Source of the DNA: Lysobacter auxotrophicus
GTDB taxonomy: Bacteria > Pseudomonadota > Gammaproteobacteria > Xanthomonadales > Xanthomonadaceae
Direction: 5' to 3'
Assembly: GCF_027924565.1 (NCBI RefSeq)
Contig: NZ_AP027041.1
Location: 1,736,001-1,800,000 of the forward strand
Length of the DNA: 64,000 nucleotides
Under the pieces are notes generated by a model. That model was not told the origin of the DNA. It was given only the letters and a program-made list of their open reading frames with translations, and made no database searches. Numbering within the stretch: position 1 is the first letter of the stretch; the number at the start of each line of letters is the position of its first letter. A program made the translations under genes and the position numbers. This document shows positions 24,054 through 33,469 of the stretch, piece by piece.

Positions 24054-25091
24054 TCAGGCGACGACGCCCTGCGGCAACTGCATCGTGATGCAGTGGAGGC
24101 TGCCGTTCTGCCAGATGAGCGAGCGGCACGGCACCTGGACGATCTCGCGGCCCGGGAAGGCCTCGGCTAGCACGGCCTGCGCCTTCGCGTCGGCTTCGTC
24201 GCCGTATGCGGGCATCAGCACGGCGCCGTTGACGATCAGGAAGTTGGCGTAGCTCGCGGCGAGGCGGCGGCCCTCGTCGAGGATGGGCTTCGCCCACGGC
24301 AGCGGGAACAGGCGGTACGGCTTGCCGTCCCTGGTGCGCAGCGCGGCGATCTCATCGCCCATCGCCTTGAGCTCGGCGTGGTGCGAGTCGGTTTCGTCGT
24401 CGCAGGCCTGGAAGATGATGGCGTCGTTCGGCGCGAAGCGGGCGAGGGTGTCGACGTGCGCGTCGGTGTCGTCGCCCTCTAGGTAGCCGTGATCGAGCCA
24501 CAGGACGCGATCCTGCTGGAGCCAACCGGCCAGCTTGTTCGTCAGTTCCTCGCGGGAAGCATCCGGGTGGCGCTCACGCAGGCACTGCCAGGTCGTCAGC
24601 AGGGTGCCCGCGCCGTCCGTGTCGATGGCGCCGCCTTCCAGAGCGAAATCAATGGATTGGCGTGCGCTCTTCGAGAAGATTCCGGCATCCGACAAGCGCT
24701 CGACAAGCAGATCGTCTTGGCTCGCATCGAACTTGCCGCCCCAGCCGGTGAAGCGGAAATCGAGCAGGCGGAAGCCGTCGCCGTCGCGCAACGTGATCGG
24801 GCCGGAATCGCGCAGCCACGTGTCGTCGTACGGCGCTTCGACGAAGCGCACCTTCGCCATGTCCACGCGCGCCGAGGACAGGCGCGCACGTGCGTACGCC
24901 TCCACGTCCTCGTCGGCCACGCACACGATCGCGTCCTGGAACCGGGTAATCGCCGCGACGAGCGCGATGTAGGTCTCTTCGACCTCGCCCAGGCGGTCGG
25001 CCCAGTCGGTGTCTGCGTTGGGCCAGGCGATCAGGACGGCCGACTGGGGTTCCCACTCGGCAGGAAAGCGTGCGTGTGCGTTCTGGTTCAT
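24054..25091 (-). CDS. aguA: Agmatine deiminase
   Basis: The enzyme converts agmatine to N-carbamoylputrescine and ammonia, first step of the route completed by AguB. The 345-residue product has the peptidyl-arginine-deiminase-like fold with DDTWLRDSGPI, LEGGAIDTDGAGTLLTT, GYLEGDDTDAHVD and the catalytic cysteine in GSLHCITMQ (Cys334). All guanidine-contacting residues I can locate are present. It starts 18 bases after the stop of the small gene on its other side in the opposite reading direction of map order, i.e. the 110-residue periplasmic protein gene lies upstream. Together with aguB it supplies putrescine without ornithine decarboxylase. Confidence 0.96.
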   Translation of the reverse strand: MNQNAHARFPAEWEPQSAVLIAWPNADTDWADRLGEVEETYIALVAAITRFQDAIVCVADEDVEAYARARLSSARVDMAKVRFVEAPYDDTWLRDSGPITLRDGDGFRLLDFRFTGWGGKFDASQDDLLVERLSDAGIFSKSARQSIDFALEGGAIDTDGAGTLLTTWQCLRERHPDASREELTNKLAGWLQQDRVLWLDHGYLEGDDTDAHVDTLARFAPNDAIIFQACDDETDSHHAELKAMGDEIAALRTRDGKPYRLFPLPWAKPILDEGRRLAASYANFLIVNGAVLMPAYGDEADAKAQAVLAEAFPGREIVQVPCRSLIWQNGSLHCITMQLPQGVVA

Positions 25092-25109
25092 GACGTCATC
25101 GGAAGGGGC

Positions 25110-25439
25110 TCAGCGGATGGGGGGCTTGGGGCCCACTTCCTCCGCGCTGGCCTTGTTGGCTACCGCGTCGATCACCTTGTTCTTCTCGAAGTAGACGGTG
25201 AACGACGGATAGACCCAGCGGTTGATGGTCGGCCACTGGCGCTTCTGTCCACCTTCGGCTTCCAGCTTCTGCGCGGGCGCGCCGTAGCTGGATTCCACCT
25301 GCGCCATGGTCTGGCCACGTGCAGGCAGGGTCGCCTGGTTTTCTTCCTGGACGCGTTCGACCAGCAGGGTGTCGGCCGAAGCGACACCGGACAGGGCGAG
25401 CGCAGCGAACAGCGGAACGGCGGCAATGCGATGCTTCAT
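25110..25439 (-). CDS. Small exported protein of unknown function
   Basis: The 109-residue product starts with a Sec signal peptide (MKHRIAAVPLFAALALSGV, cleavage after ASA, about residue 22). The mature part is charged, contains no cysteine and has a short pattern GQTMAQVESSYGAPAQKL followed by WVYPSFTVYFEKNKVIDAV, which resembles the BamE/OmlA-type SmpA fold (a loop on which small envelope proteins are built). I would not assign it to BamE: no lipobox is present. It is 18 bases upstream of aguA and co-oriented, so it may be co-transcribed with agmatine genes. Confidence 0.75.
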   Translation of the reverse strand: MKHRIAAVPLFAALALSGVASADTLLVERVQEENQATLPARGQTMAQVESSYGAPAQKLEAEGGQKRQWPTINRWVYPSFTVYFEKNKVIDAVANKASAEEVGPKPPIR

Positions 25440-25592
25440 GGCGAGTCCCCTTCGAGCCCCCTCGTGGTAGTGCGCGATTGTACGCACAACCCCTGACGCC
25501 CCGGCAGCGCGCGGCCGTCACGTTTTGGAGGTTTGCACCGTAGAGGCCCGTGCGAATCGGGCGCGCAGGTGCAGCGGGGAACGCCACAATGC

Positions 25593-25619
25593 AGAAGGCC
25601 GCCCGAGGGCGGCCTTCTC
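25593..25619 (-). terminator. Terminator after rpmJ
   Basis: AGAAGGCCGCC and GGCGGCCTTCT (25593-25603 and 25608-25618) make an 11-base stem with a short loop, located downstream of rpmJ. The minus-strand tail is only moderately T-rich. Confidence 0.6.
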
Positions 25620-25656
25620 GCGTTTCAGTCCGACGTAGAACGCCGGACGGGGTGGA

Positions 25657-25782
25657 TCAGCGCTGACGCGCCTTGAAACGCGGGTTCGACTTGCAGATCA
25701 CGAAGACCTTGCCACGGCGGCGAACGACCTTGCAGTCGCGGTGACGGGCCTTCGCCGACTTCAGGGAGGACAGGACCTTCAT
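25657..25782 (-). CDS. rpmJ: 50S ribosomal protein L36, zinc-free type
   Basis: A 41-residue product, [20 protein letters not shown] at its start and [11 protein letters not shown] at its end. It is the longer L36 variant (YkgO-like) in which the CxxC and His zinc ligands of the classical form are replaced; only two isolated cysteines remain. Such C-minus forms are often expressed when zinc is scarce, but in several Xanthomonadaceae this is the only L36. GAGG lies upstream of the start. It is a single-gene unit, outside any ribosomal operon. Confidence 0.93.
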   Translation of the reverse strand: MKVLSSLKSAKARHRDCKVVRRRGKVFVICKSNPRFKARQR

Positions 25783-25984
25783 GACAGACCTCGGCTACAG
25801 GTAAATGGGTTAACGGACGAAGCCGGCGATTCTAACGGGTAAATTCCCCGCGGATCAAGTGTTTGCACGCACGCGACGGAAACAGGCATCGCCCGGGTGG
25901 GATCGGTGACGGCGCGAGGCGCGAAAACGCTTGCGCGCGCAGGCGTTTTTCCGGCCATTCGCGCCGAGCACGCATAATGCCCGC

Positions 25985-26677
25985 ATGAACAGCCCCCATC
26001 CGAATTCCAGCGTCCCCGTCCTCACCATCGATGGCCCTTCCGGCTCCGGCAAGGGCACCATCAGCCGGCTGGTCGCCGCCCGCCAGGGCTGGCATTACCT
26101 CGATTCCGGTGCGCTGTACCGCGCCGTCGGCGTCGCCGCCGGCTGGGCCGACCTCGACCTCGCGGACCCCGCGGCCCTGGTCCGGTGCACCTTCGATACC
26201 CGGATCGATTTCCAGGAAGACCCGGTGTCCCGCGAGCTGCGGATCCTGGTGAACGACATGGACGCCACGGACGAACTGCGCACCGAGACCGCCGGCGCCG
26301 CGGCCTCGGCCATTGCCGCGATCCCCGAAGTCCGGGCCGCCCTGAAGGACCGGCAGCGTGCCTTCCGGCAGGCGCCGGGGCTGGTCGCCGACGGCCGGGA
26401 CATGGGCACGGTGATCTTCCCGGACGCCCCCTACAAGGTGTTTCTGACCGCCAGCGCCGACGAAAGGGCCGAAAGGCGCTATAAGCAGTTGAAAGACAAA
26501 GGGGTTTCCGTTAATTTAGACGGTCTGCTACGGGAGATCCTCGCCCGCGACGCGCGTGATGCCAATCGTGCGGTGGCTCCGTTGAGGCCGGCCGAAGACG
26601 CCGTCCGCATCGACACCACCGGCCTTGGCATCGAAACCGTCGTGGAGCGCGTGTTGGCGTTGTTGCCTTCGCGCTGA
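25985..26677 (+). CDS. cmk: Cytidylate kinase
   Basis: Cmk phosphorylates CMP and dCMP to the diphosphates. The 230-residue product has the P-loop [16 protein letters not shown] (about residues 16-31), the substrate-binding [12 protein letters not shown] and [21 protein letters not shown] blocks, and the lid with [10 protein letters not shown]. The ATG at 25985 is chosen; an extension to 25931 is not part of the family. cmk-rpsA-ihfB is a widely shared gene order. Confidence 0.97.
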   Translation: MNSPHPNSSVPVLTIDGPSGSGKGTISRLVAARQGWHYLDSGALYRAVGVAAGWADLDLADPAALVRCTFDTRIDFQEDPVSRELRILVNDMDATDELRTETAGAAASAIAAIPEVRAALKDRQRAFRQAPGLVADGRDMGTVIFPDAPYKVFLTASADERAERRYKQLKDKGVSVNLDGLLREILARDARDANRAVAPLRPAEDAVRIDTTGLGIETVVERVLALLPSR

Positions 26678-26871
26678 GCATCGACCGCGGCAGAACAGCG
26701 CCATCGCGTGTCCGTCGGAACGAGGACGCGTGCTGGTTTCCTTCATAACACATGGCGCAGCTGCATCGCGCCACACAACGGGTGGGTCGACCACGCGCTG
26801 CTTGATGCCTTCTAACTCAGTTAGGCCCTGACAGCCGGTGCGGCCCGTGTGTTCAACCGAGTATTTCTTCA
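26678..26871 (+). promoter_or_regulatory. rpsA leader without a clear Shine-Dalgarno
   Basis: The 194 bases before rpsA hold a small palindrome, CTAAC-TCA-GTTAG (26812-26824), but no AGGAGG-like sequence within 15 bases of the ATG (the sequence there is GAGTATTTCTTCA). In E. coli, rpsA is also read from a structured leader lacking a good Shine-Dalgarno and is repressed by free S1; the same may hold here. Confidence 0.4.
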
Positions 26872-28560
26872 ATGACCGAATCATTTGCCGAACTGTTTGA
26901 ACAGAGCCAGACCAACCTGGCCAAGCTGAAGCCGGGCGCCATCGTCACCGGCGTCGTCGTGGAAGTCCGCGGCGACGTGGTGGTGATCAACGCCGGCCTG
27001 AAGTCCGAAGGCATCGTGCCGATCGAACAGTTCCGGAACGACGCCGGTGAAATCGACGTGGGCGTGGGCGACGAAGTCAAGGTCGCGCTCGACTCCATCG
27101 AGAACGGCTTCGGCGAGACCGTCCTGTCGCGCGAGAAGGCCAAGCGCGCCATGGTGTGGGACGAACTCGAGCAGGCGCTCGAGAAGAACGAGACCATCAC
27201 CGGCCGCATCAGCGGCAAGGTCAAGGGCGGCTTCACCGTCGACATCAAGGATGTCCGCGGCTTCCTGCCGGGTTCGCTGGTCGATGTGCGCCCGGTGCGC
27301 GACTCGGCCTACCTGGAAGGCAAGGAGCTTGAGTTCAAGCTGATCAAGCTCGATCGCAAGCGCAACAACATCGTCGTCTCCCGCCGTGCGGTGGTCGAGA
27401 GCGAGTACAGCGTCGAGCGCGAGCAGCTGCTCGAGAAGCTGCAGGAAGGCGCGATCCTCAAGGGCGTCGTCAAGAACCTCACCGATTACGGTGCGTTCGT
27501 CGACCTCGGCGGCATCGATGGTCTGCTGCACATCACCGACATGGCGTGGAAGCGCGTGCGTCACCCGTCGGAAGTGGTGGAAGTCGGCCAGGAGCTGGAC
27601 GTCCGCGTGCTCAAGTACGACCGCGAGCGCAACCGCGTCAGCCTCGGCCTGAAGCAGCTGGGCGAGGATCCGTGGGACAACATCGCCCGTCGCTACCCGG
27701 CCAACACCCGCGTGTTCGGCAAGGTCTCCAACGTCACCGATTACGGCGCGTTCGTCGAGATCGAGCCGGGCGTGGAAGGCCTGGTGCACGTGTCCGAGAT
27801 GGACTGGACCAACAAGAACGTCAACCCGTCCAAGATCGTGCAGGTCGGCGACGAGGTTCAGGTCATGGTCCTGGACGTCGACGAGGAGCGTCGCCGCATC
27901 TCGCTGGGCATGAAGCAGGTCACCAGCAATCCGTGGGAAACCTTCGCCGCCATCCACAAGAAGGGCGACAAGGTGTCGGGCCAGATCAAGTCGATCACCG
28001 ACTTCGGCATCTTCATCGGCCTGGACGGCGGTATCGATGGCCTGGTGCACCTGTCCGACCTCAGCTGGAACACCACCGGCGAAGACGTGGTCCGCAACTT
28101 CAAGAAGGGCGACACGCTGGAAGCCGTCGTTCTCGCCGTGGATCCGGAGCGCGAGCGCATCAGCCTGGGCGTCAAGCAGCTTGAGCAGGACCCGATGGGC
28201 CAGTACGTGGCGTCCAACGCCAAGGGCTCGATCGTCCGCGGCAAGGTGAAGGAAGTCGATGCCAAGGGCGCGACCATCGAGCTGGACAATGGCGTGGAGG
28301 GCTACATCGCCGCCCGCGACATCGCCAAGGAGCGCGTGGAAGACGCTTCCCAGTACCTGAAGGTCGGCCAGGAAGTCGAAGCCAAGATCATCGGCAACGA
28401 CCGCAAGGGCCGTTCGATGCAGCTGTCGATCAAGGCGAAGGACGAAGCCGAGCAGCAGGAAGCGCTGGCCGACTACAACCGCGCCTCGTCGGAAGCCTCC
28501 AGCGGCACCACCAAGCTGGGCGCGCTGCTGCGCGAGCAGCTGGGCAACAAGTCCGAGTAA
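26872..28560 (+). CDS. rpsA: 30S ribosomal protein S1
   Basis: S1 binds mRNA and brings structured messages to the ribosome. The 562-residue product has six S1 (OB-fold) repeats; the first two, which bind the ribosome, are degenerate, and the next four each show the pattern GxVxxxxDFGxFVxxxGxxGLVHxSE, for example [17 protein letters not shown] and [18 protein letters not shown]. Start [20 protein letters not shown] is standard. A hairpin without T-run follows, then ihfB. Confidence 0.98.
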   Translation: MTESFAELFEQSQTNLAKLKPGAIVTGVVVEVRGDVVVINAGLKSEGIVPIEQFRNDAGEIDVGVGDEVKVALDSIENGFGETVLSREKAKRAMVWDELEQALEKNETITGRISGKVKGGFTVDIKDVRGFLPGSLVDVRPVRDSAYLEGKELEFKLIKLDRKRNNIVVSRRAVVESEYSVEREQLLEKLQEGAILKGVVKNLTDYGAFVDLGGIDGLLHITDMAWKRVRHPSEVVEVGQELDVRVLKYDRERNRVSLGLKQLGEDPWDNIARRYPANTRVFGKVSNVTDYGAFVEIEPGVEGLVHVSEMDWTNKNVNPSKIVQVGDEVQVMVLDVDEERRRISLGMKQVTSNPWETFAAIHKKGDKVSGQIKSITDFGIFIGLDGGIDGLVHLSDLSWNTTGEDVVRNFKKGDTLEAVVLAVDPERERISLGVKQLEQDPMGQYVASNAKGSIVRGKVKEVDAKGATIELDNGVEGYIAARDIAKERVEDASQYLKVGQEVEAKIIGNDRKGRSMQLSIKAKDEAEQQEALADYNRASSEASSGTTKLGALLREQLGNKSE

Positions 28561-28595
28561 TACCGCTCTTCGCGTAACTCGAAGGCAGCAGTAAA

Positions 28596-28628
28596 CGAAG
28601 GCGGTCCGGCTCGTCCGGGCCGCCTTCG
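28596..28628 (+). terminator. Hairpin between rpsA and ihfB
   Basis: CGAAGGCGG (28596-28604) and CCGCCTTCG (28620-28628) enclose a second small stem (TCCGG/CCGGG). There is no T tract, so it probably attenuates or stabilises the message rather than ending it. Confidence 0.5.
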
Positions 28629-28690
28629 ATATGCGGGGCTCCCGCAACCGACCGCGTATGGGGCGCGGTGGGACCAGACCCAGAGCGTGC

Positions 28691-28993
28691 ATGACCAAGT
28701 CCGAACTCATCGAGATCCTTTCGCAGCGTCAGGCCCATCTGAAGGGCGAGGACGTGGATCTGGCGGTGAAGGCGCTCCTGGAGATGATGGGCGGCTCGCT
28801 CGCCACCGGGGAGCGGATCGAAATCCGCGGCTTCGGCAGTTTTTCTCTGCACTACCGCCCGCCGCGCCTGGGCCGCAACCCGAAGACGGGTGAGTCGGTC
28901 GCGCTGCCGGGCAAGCACGTTCCGCACTTCAAGCCGGGCAAGGAACTGCGCGAGCGCGTCAGCGGCGTGGTGCCGCTGGACGAAGCCGACTGA
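28691..28993 (+). CDS. ihfB: Integration host factor subunit beta
   Basis: IHF bends DNA sharply as an alpha-beta heterodimer and shapes replication, transcription and recombination. The 100-residue product begins [20 protein letters not shown] and has the HU/IHF signature with the beta-arm tip [28 protein letters not shown]; the proline and arginine at the tip intercalate DNA. Downstream extension upstream of 28691 is not homologous. ihfB after rpsA is the classical order and is the edge of the O-antigen region in some relatives. Confidence 0.97.
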   Translation: MTKSELIEILSQRQAHLKGEDVDLAVKALLEMMGGSLATGERIEIRGFGSFSLHYRPPRLGRNPKTGESVALPGKHVPHFKPGKELRERVSGVVPLDEAD

Positions 28994-29100
28994 CCTGCAC
29001 GGTCGACGCATGCGGCCCTGCGCGCGCATCGTCGTTCCACTGGACCTGCGAAGAAGGTCCGTTAAGCTAAAGCAGACCACAGCGGTCGATGGAGGCCGTG

Positions 29101-29364
29101 ATGCGCCTGCTCCGTTTCCTGATCGCGATTGCGTGCCTTGCGGCCGGCGCCATCGTCGGCGCGCTGAACCGTGCACCGGTCGTGATCGATCTTGGATTCT
29201 CGCGGCTGCCGACCAACGTCGGCGTCTCGTTGCTCGTCGCGTTGTTGCTGGGCGTGGTCATCGGCGGCCTTGCGATCAGCGCCAGCGTGGTCCTTCCCAT
29301 GCGCCGTCGACTGGCGCGCGCGCAACGCCAGGGTGCGACGACCGCACCCACTTCCGGAAGTTGA
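29101..29364 (+). CDS. lapA: LapA domain inner-membrane protein
   Basis: The 87-residue product starts MRLLRFLIAIACLAAGAIVG and has two membrane helices, the second being NVGVSLLVALLLGVVIGGLAISA, with a short basic tail (RRRLARAQRQG). This matches the LapA (DUF1049) family, partner of LapB in controlling lipopolysaccharide synthesis. GGAGG lies 5 bases before this ATG, so I prefer it to the ATG at 29089. It is 3 bases upstream of lapB. Confidence 0.9.
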   Translation: MRLLRFLIAIACLAAGAIVGALNRAPVVIDLGFSRLPTNVGVSLLVALLLGVVIGGLAISASVVLPMRRRLARAQRQGATTAPTSGS

Positions 29365-29367
29365 TGC

Positions 29368-30546
29368 ATGGCTTTCATCAGTGAGTGGTTCTGGTTCTTC
29401 CTCCTCCTGCCGATCGCGGCGGTCAGCGGCTGGATCATCGGCCGTCGTGGCGGCGAGCGGCACAGCGACACGCAGGTCAGCCGGCTGTCGACGACGTACT
29501 TTCGCGGCCTGAATTACCTGCTCAACGAACAGCCGGACAAGGCCATCGAGTTGTTCCTGCATATCGCGGAGCTCGACAAGGACACGTTCGAAACGCAGGT
29601 CGCGCTCGGCCACCTGTTCCGCCGTCGTGGCGAAGTGGACCGCGCGATCCGCCTGCACCAGGCGTTGGTGCAGCGTCCCGGTCTGAGCGACCAGCAGCGC
29701 GTGCAGGCGCTGCTCGCGCTGGGTGAGGACTACATGCGTTCGGGCCTGCTCGATCGCGCCGAAACCGTGTTCTCCGACCTGGTCGCGCTCGACATGCGCG
29801 CGCCGCTCGCGCTGCGTCATCTCATCGGCATCTACCAGTCCGAGCGCGACTGGGACAAGGCGATCGAGAACGCACGCCGCTACGAGGAAGCCACCGGCGA
29901 GCCGATGGGCAAGCTGATCGCGCAGTTCGAATGCGAACTGGCCGACCGCCATCGCGCTGCCGGCGACACCGACGCCGCGCGCGAAGCAGTGAAGCGCGCC
30001 TACGAGGCCGATGCGAACTCCGTGCGTGCCGGCATGATCGAAGGGCGGCTGGAAGTCGACGCCGGCAACGACGCCGGTGCGATCCGTGCATTCGAACGCG
30101 TGGCGCGCGTCGACCCCGACTACCTGCCCGAAGTCCTCCCGGCGCTTCTCGACTGCTACGAACGCGTCGGCGATGCGCCCGGTGCGCGCGCGTTCCTCGC
30201 GGAAATGACCGAGCACTATCGCGGAATCGCGCCGGTGCTCGCACTCACCCGCATGGTCGAGAGCGAGGAGGGCGTGCCCTCGGCGCGCGCCTATCTCGCA
30301 CGGCAATTGAAGGATCGTCCTTCGGTGCGCGGCGAAGCGGCGCTGATCGACCTGACGCTCGCCGAAGGCGCGGACCCGGCCGCGACGCTGCACGATCTCA
30401 AGCACATCACCGACCAGTTGCTGGTACGCAATCCGAGCTATCGCTGCAATCGTTGCGGCTTCGGTGCGCGCAGCCACCACTGGCAATGCCCGAGCTGCAA
30501 GGAGTGGGGCACGATCAAGCCGCTGCTGAACTACGCGGTGGTCTGA
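29368..30546 (+). CDS. lapB: Lipopolysaccharide assembly protein B
   Basis: LapB (YciM) is an inner-membrane adapter that brings LpxC to the FtsH protease, setting the amount of lipopolysaccharide. The 392-residue product has one N-terminal membrane helix (EWFWFFLLLPIAAVSGWIIG), TPR repeats (about residues 70-330, e.g. AIELFLHIAELDKDTFETQV), and a C-terminal rubredoxin-like zinc site with CNRCGF and CPSCKEW (Cys-x2-Cys pairs). All metal ligands are present. It follows lapA and precedes the WbpL-like gene by 3 bases, so LPS control and O-chain start are probably co-expressed. Confidence 0.95.
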   Translation: MAFISEWFWFFLLLPIAAVSGWIIGRRGGERHSDTQVSRLSTTYFRGLNYLLNEQPDKAIELFLHIAELDKDTFETQVALGHLFRRRGEVDRAIRLHQALVQRPGLSDQQRVQALLALGEDYMRSGLLDRAETVFSDLVALDMRAPLALRHLIGIYQSERDWDKAIENARRYEEATGEPMGKLIAQFECELADRHRAAGDTDAAREAVKRAYEADANSVRAGMIEGRLEVDAGNDAGAIRAFERVARVDPDYLPEVLPALLDCYERVGDAPGARAFLAEMTEHYRGIAPVLALTRMVESEEGVPSARAYLARQLKDRPSVRGEAALIDLTLAEGADPAATLHDLKHITDQLLVRNPSYRCNRCGFGARSHHWQCPSCKEWGTIKPLLNYAVV

Positions 30547-30549
30547 CGG

Positions 30550-31521
30550 ATGCTGGAATGGCTGGTGGTGCACTTCTGCATCGGCGTGGCGGGCACGTGG
30601 CTTGCGCGCCGTTATGCGCTCATGCGGTCGCTGATCGACCAGCCGGGCGAACGTCGCAGCCATAGCGTGGCGACGCCTCGCGGCGGCGGCATCGCGATCG
30701 TGATCTCGCTGCTGGTCGCAGCCGTTGCGTTGGGCGTGCGCCAGCCCGAACAGGCGCCGATCATGCTGGCCTTCGGCGTAGGACTGGTGATGGTGGCGGG
30801 CATCGGCTGGGTGGACGACCACCGGCCGCTTTCGCCTTGGATCCGGCTCGGTGTGCACGTGCTGGCGTCCGGGCTGTTCGCGCTCGCGGCCGGGGACTTG
30901 TACGACTCGGTATGGATCGCCGCGGCGGCCTTCGTCGCGACGCTGGTGCTGACCAACGTCTGGAATTTCATGGACGGCATCAACGGGCTGGCGGCAAGCC
31001 AGGCGCTGCTCGCGGCCGTGGGCCTGGCCGGAATGGCCGGCGGTGCGTTCGGCCTGCTGGGTCTCGCCCTGGCGGCCGCGTGCCTTGGCTTCCTGCCTTT
31101 CAATTTTCCGAAGGCACGCATTTTCATGGGCGACGTCGGGAGCGGGGCGATCGGCTTTGCGCTTGGGGCGCTTTGCGCCGTGGCCGCGGCCCGCCTCGGG
31201 GAAAAGTTCGCTCTGGTGCTACTGCCGGTTTCGGTGTTTGTTGTCGACGCCTCCCTGACCCTCCTTCGCCGCGTCCTGCGGGGCGAGCGCTGGTGGACGC
31301 CGCACACCCAGCATGCCTACCAGGCCTGGGCGCGTGCGGCCGGTCACGGACGCGTCACGCTTTGCTATGCGGCCGTTTTGCTGGTGGTCATAATCGCAGG
31401 CTGGGGAGGGCTCCCTCGCGATGCGTTCTTCATCGCCGGTACGGTAGGCGCGTGGTATATGTGCTGCGCTTTTTTTTGGCTGGTCCTGCAGAAGAAGTTC
31501 CGGGCGCAGCTTCCTGATTGA
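30550..31521 (+). CDS. WbpL/WecA-type initiating glycosyl-phosphate transferase
   Basis: This polytopic enzyme moves a sugar-1-phosphate (an N-acetylated deoxyhexosamine or GlcNAc) onto undecaprenyl phosphate, the first step of O-chain synthesis. The 323-residue product has about ten membrane segments and the family motifs PGERRSHSVATPRGGG, VDDHRPLSPW (Asp-Asp), NFMDGINGL, and IFMGDVGSGAIGF. A basic loop with HAYQAWARAAGHG is also conserved. It is nearer to Pseudomonas WbpL than to E. coli WecA by its N-terminal RRYALMRSLIDQPGERRSH block. The neighbours lapB (3 bases before) and a WbpM-like dehydratase (after) fit O-antigen. Confidence 0.88.
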   Translation: MLEWLVVHFCIGVAGTWLARRYALMRSLIDQPGERRSHSVATPRGGGIAIVISLLVAAVALGVRQPEQAPIMLAFGVGLVMVAGIGWVDDHRPLSPWIRLGVHVLASGLFALAAGDLYDSVWIAAAAFVATLVLTNVWNFMDGINGLAASQALLAAVGLAGMAGGAFGLLGLALAAACLGFLPFNFPKARIFMGDVGSGAIGFALGALCAVAAARLGEKFALVLLPVSVFVVDASLTLLRRVLRGERWWTPHTQHAYQAWARAAGHGRVTLCYAAVLLVVIIAGWGGLPRDAFFIAGTVGAWYMCCAFFWLVLQKKFRAQLPD

Positions 31522-31558
31522 ATACTTGGCAGTTCGTAAGAAATAAAAGGGGCGAAGG

Positions 31559-33469
31559 ATGAGCTCATGGCGTGATCGGTGGAAGAGTGGACTGCCGCGC
31601 CTTGCGGTGGTTGCGCACGATCTCGCGATGGTATGGGTCGTCTGGCAAGCCCTGCATCGCCTTCGCTGGGGTATCGAGGCCAACGCGCCTGCGATCCCGT
31701 TGTGGTCCGCCGAGATCGCGCTGGTACTCGCCGCGCAGGGTCTGGTGTTCTGGCAGGTCGGGCTGTACCGCGGCCTGTGGCGCTTCGCCGGCGTGCCCGA
31801 TCTTTGGAACATCCTGAAGGCCTCGGTGCTCGGTCTGTTCGCGATCGTCCTCGGCCTGTTCCTCTACAACCGCCTGAGCACCGTGCCGCGCACGGTCCTG
31901 GTGCTGTATCCGCTGGTGTTGATGGGCATGCTCGGGGCTCCGCGCCTGCTGTATCGCGCGTGGAAGGACAGCCGGGTCGAATCCGCATCCAAGTCCTCTG
32001 TCCGGATCCTGATCCTGGGCGCCGGCCACGCTGGCGAAGCGCTGGTTCGCGACCTGCGTCGTTCCGGCACGTATCAGCCGGTCGGTTTCCTCGACGATGC
32101 CGTCCGCCTGCGCGGCAGCAAGGTCCAGGGCGTTCCAGTGCTCGGCCGCGTACAGGACGTCGCGGAGATCGCGCGCGAAACCGCTGCCAAGCTGCTCGTG
32201 ATCGCCATGCCGTCGGCCGATGCGAATGCGCTGCAGCGCGTCGTCGTGTCCTGCGAGCGCACCGGGCTGCCGTTCCGCATGGTGCCCAAGCTGCAGGACG
32301 TGCTCGAAGGGCGTTCGCTGCCCGGCGAACTGAAGGAAGTGGCGATCGAGGACCTGCTCGGCCGCAAGCCGGTGCTGCCCGACTGGAAGGCGATCCGCAG
32401 TTGGCTCGGCGCGCGCTCGGTGCTGGTGACCGGCGCCGGTGGGTCCATCGGTTCAGAGCTGTGCCGCCAGTGTGCCCGTCACGGTGCGCGCCGCATCACC
32501 CTGATCGAAGTCGACGAGCTTGCGCTCACCACCACCGAAGCCGCGCTCAAGCGCGATTTCCCGGACGTGGAATACATCTCCGTCCTGGGCGATTGCGGCG
32601 ACCCGGCCGTCATCGCGCACGCGCTCAAGCGCGCCGAGCCGGACGCCGTCTTCCATGCAGCGGCCTACAAGCAGGTGCCGCTGCTCGAGCTGCAGCTTCG
32701 CGAAGCCGTGCGCAACAACTCGCTCGCGACGGAAACCGTCGCCCGCGCGTGCTGTCTTGCCGACGTGGGCACCTTCGTCCTGATCTCCACCGACAAGGCG
32801 GTCGACCCGGTCAACGTGCTCGGCGCCACCAAGCGACTGGCCGAAATGGCCTGCCAGGCGCTGGCCGGCCAGTTCGCCACGCGCTTCGTCACGGTGCGAT
32901 TCGGCAACGTGCTGGATTCAGCCGGCAGCGTCGTGCCGCTGTTCCGCGAGCAGATCCGCGCCGGCGGCCCGGTGACGGTCACGGACCCGGAGGTCACGCG
33001 CTTCTTCATGACCATCCCGGAAGCCTGCCAGCTGATCCTGCAGGCGTCCGCACTCGGCACGCACGAGGCCATCTACACGCTCGACATGGGCGAGCCCGTA
33101 CCGATCAGGCTGCTTGCCGAGCAGATGATCCGCCTGGCGGGCAAGCAGCCGGGCCGCGACATCGCGGTGGTCTACACCGGCCTGCGCCCCGGCGAGAAGC
33201 TGCACGAGACGCTCTTTCACGCGGACGAGCGCTATCGCCAGACCACGCACCCGAAGATCCTCCAGGCCGAGCCGCGTGAAGTGGTCGTCTCCCACCTGGA
33301 AAGCTCGCTCGGACAGTTGCGCGAGGCCAGCGGCCGCTACGACCTGGAGCAGTTGAACCAGCTGTTGCGGACGGCCGTCCCTGAATTCCAGCCCGTGGGT
33401 ACACATCCGGATTACCAGGAATCGGCGACAGTGGTGGCCTTTCCCGCACGCAACGCCAGGAAGGTTTGA
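31559..33469 (+). CDS. WbpM/CapD-like nucleoside-diphosphate-sugar 4,6-dehydratase
   Basis: The 636-residue product has four N-terminal membrane segments, a central GAGHAGE Rossmann-like region (about residues 155-165) and a C-terminal SDR dehydratase domain that begins VLVTGAGGSIGSELCR (about residues 289-304). WbpM-type enzymes make UDP-4-keto-6-deoxy-GlcNAc, precursor of QuiNAc and FucNAc. Their catalytic triad is Ser-Met-Lys; here STDK gives Ser410, but the residue in the Met position is Leu421 (LGATK), with Lys425 kept. AAGGGG precedes the ATG. The gene overlaps galU by one base. Activity is likely but the Leu change deserves a test. Confidence 0.88.
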   Translation: MSSWRDRWKSGLPRLAVVAHDLAMVWVVWQALHRLRWGIEANAPAIPLWSAEIALVLAAQGLVFWQVGLYRGLWRFAGVPDLWNILKASVLGLFAIVLGLFLYNRLSTVPRTVLVLYPLVLMGMLGAPRLLYRAWKDSRVESASKSSVRILILGAGHAGEALVRDLRRSGTYQPVGFLDDAVRLRGSKVQGVPVLGRVQDVAEIARETAAKLLVIAMPSADANALQRVVVSCERTGLPFRMVPKLQDVLEGRSLPGELKEVAIEDLLGRKPVLPDWKAIRSWLGARSVLVTGAGGSIGSELCRQCARHGARRITLIEVDELALTTTEAALKRDFPDVEYISVLGDCGDPAVIAHALKRAEPDAVFHAAAYKQVPLLELQLREAVRNNSLATETVARACCLADVGTFVLISTDKAVDPVNVLGATKRLAEMACQALAGQFATRFVTVRFGNVLDSAGSVVPLFREQIRAGGPVTVTDPEVTRFFMTIPEACQLILQASALGTHEAIYTLDMGEPVPIRLLAEQMIRLAGKQPGRDIAVVYTGLRPGEKLHETLFHADERYRQTTHPKILQAEPREVVVSHLESSLGQLREASGRYDLEQLNQLLRTAVPEFQPVGTHPDYQESATVVAFPARNARKV

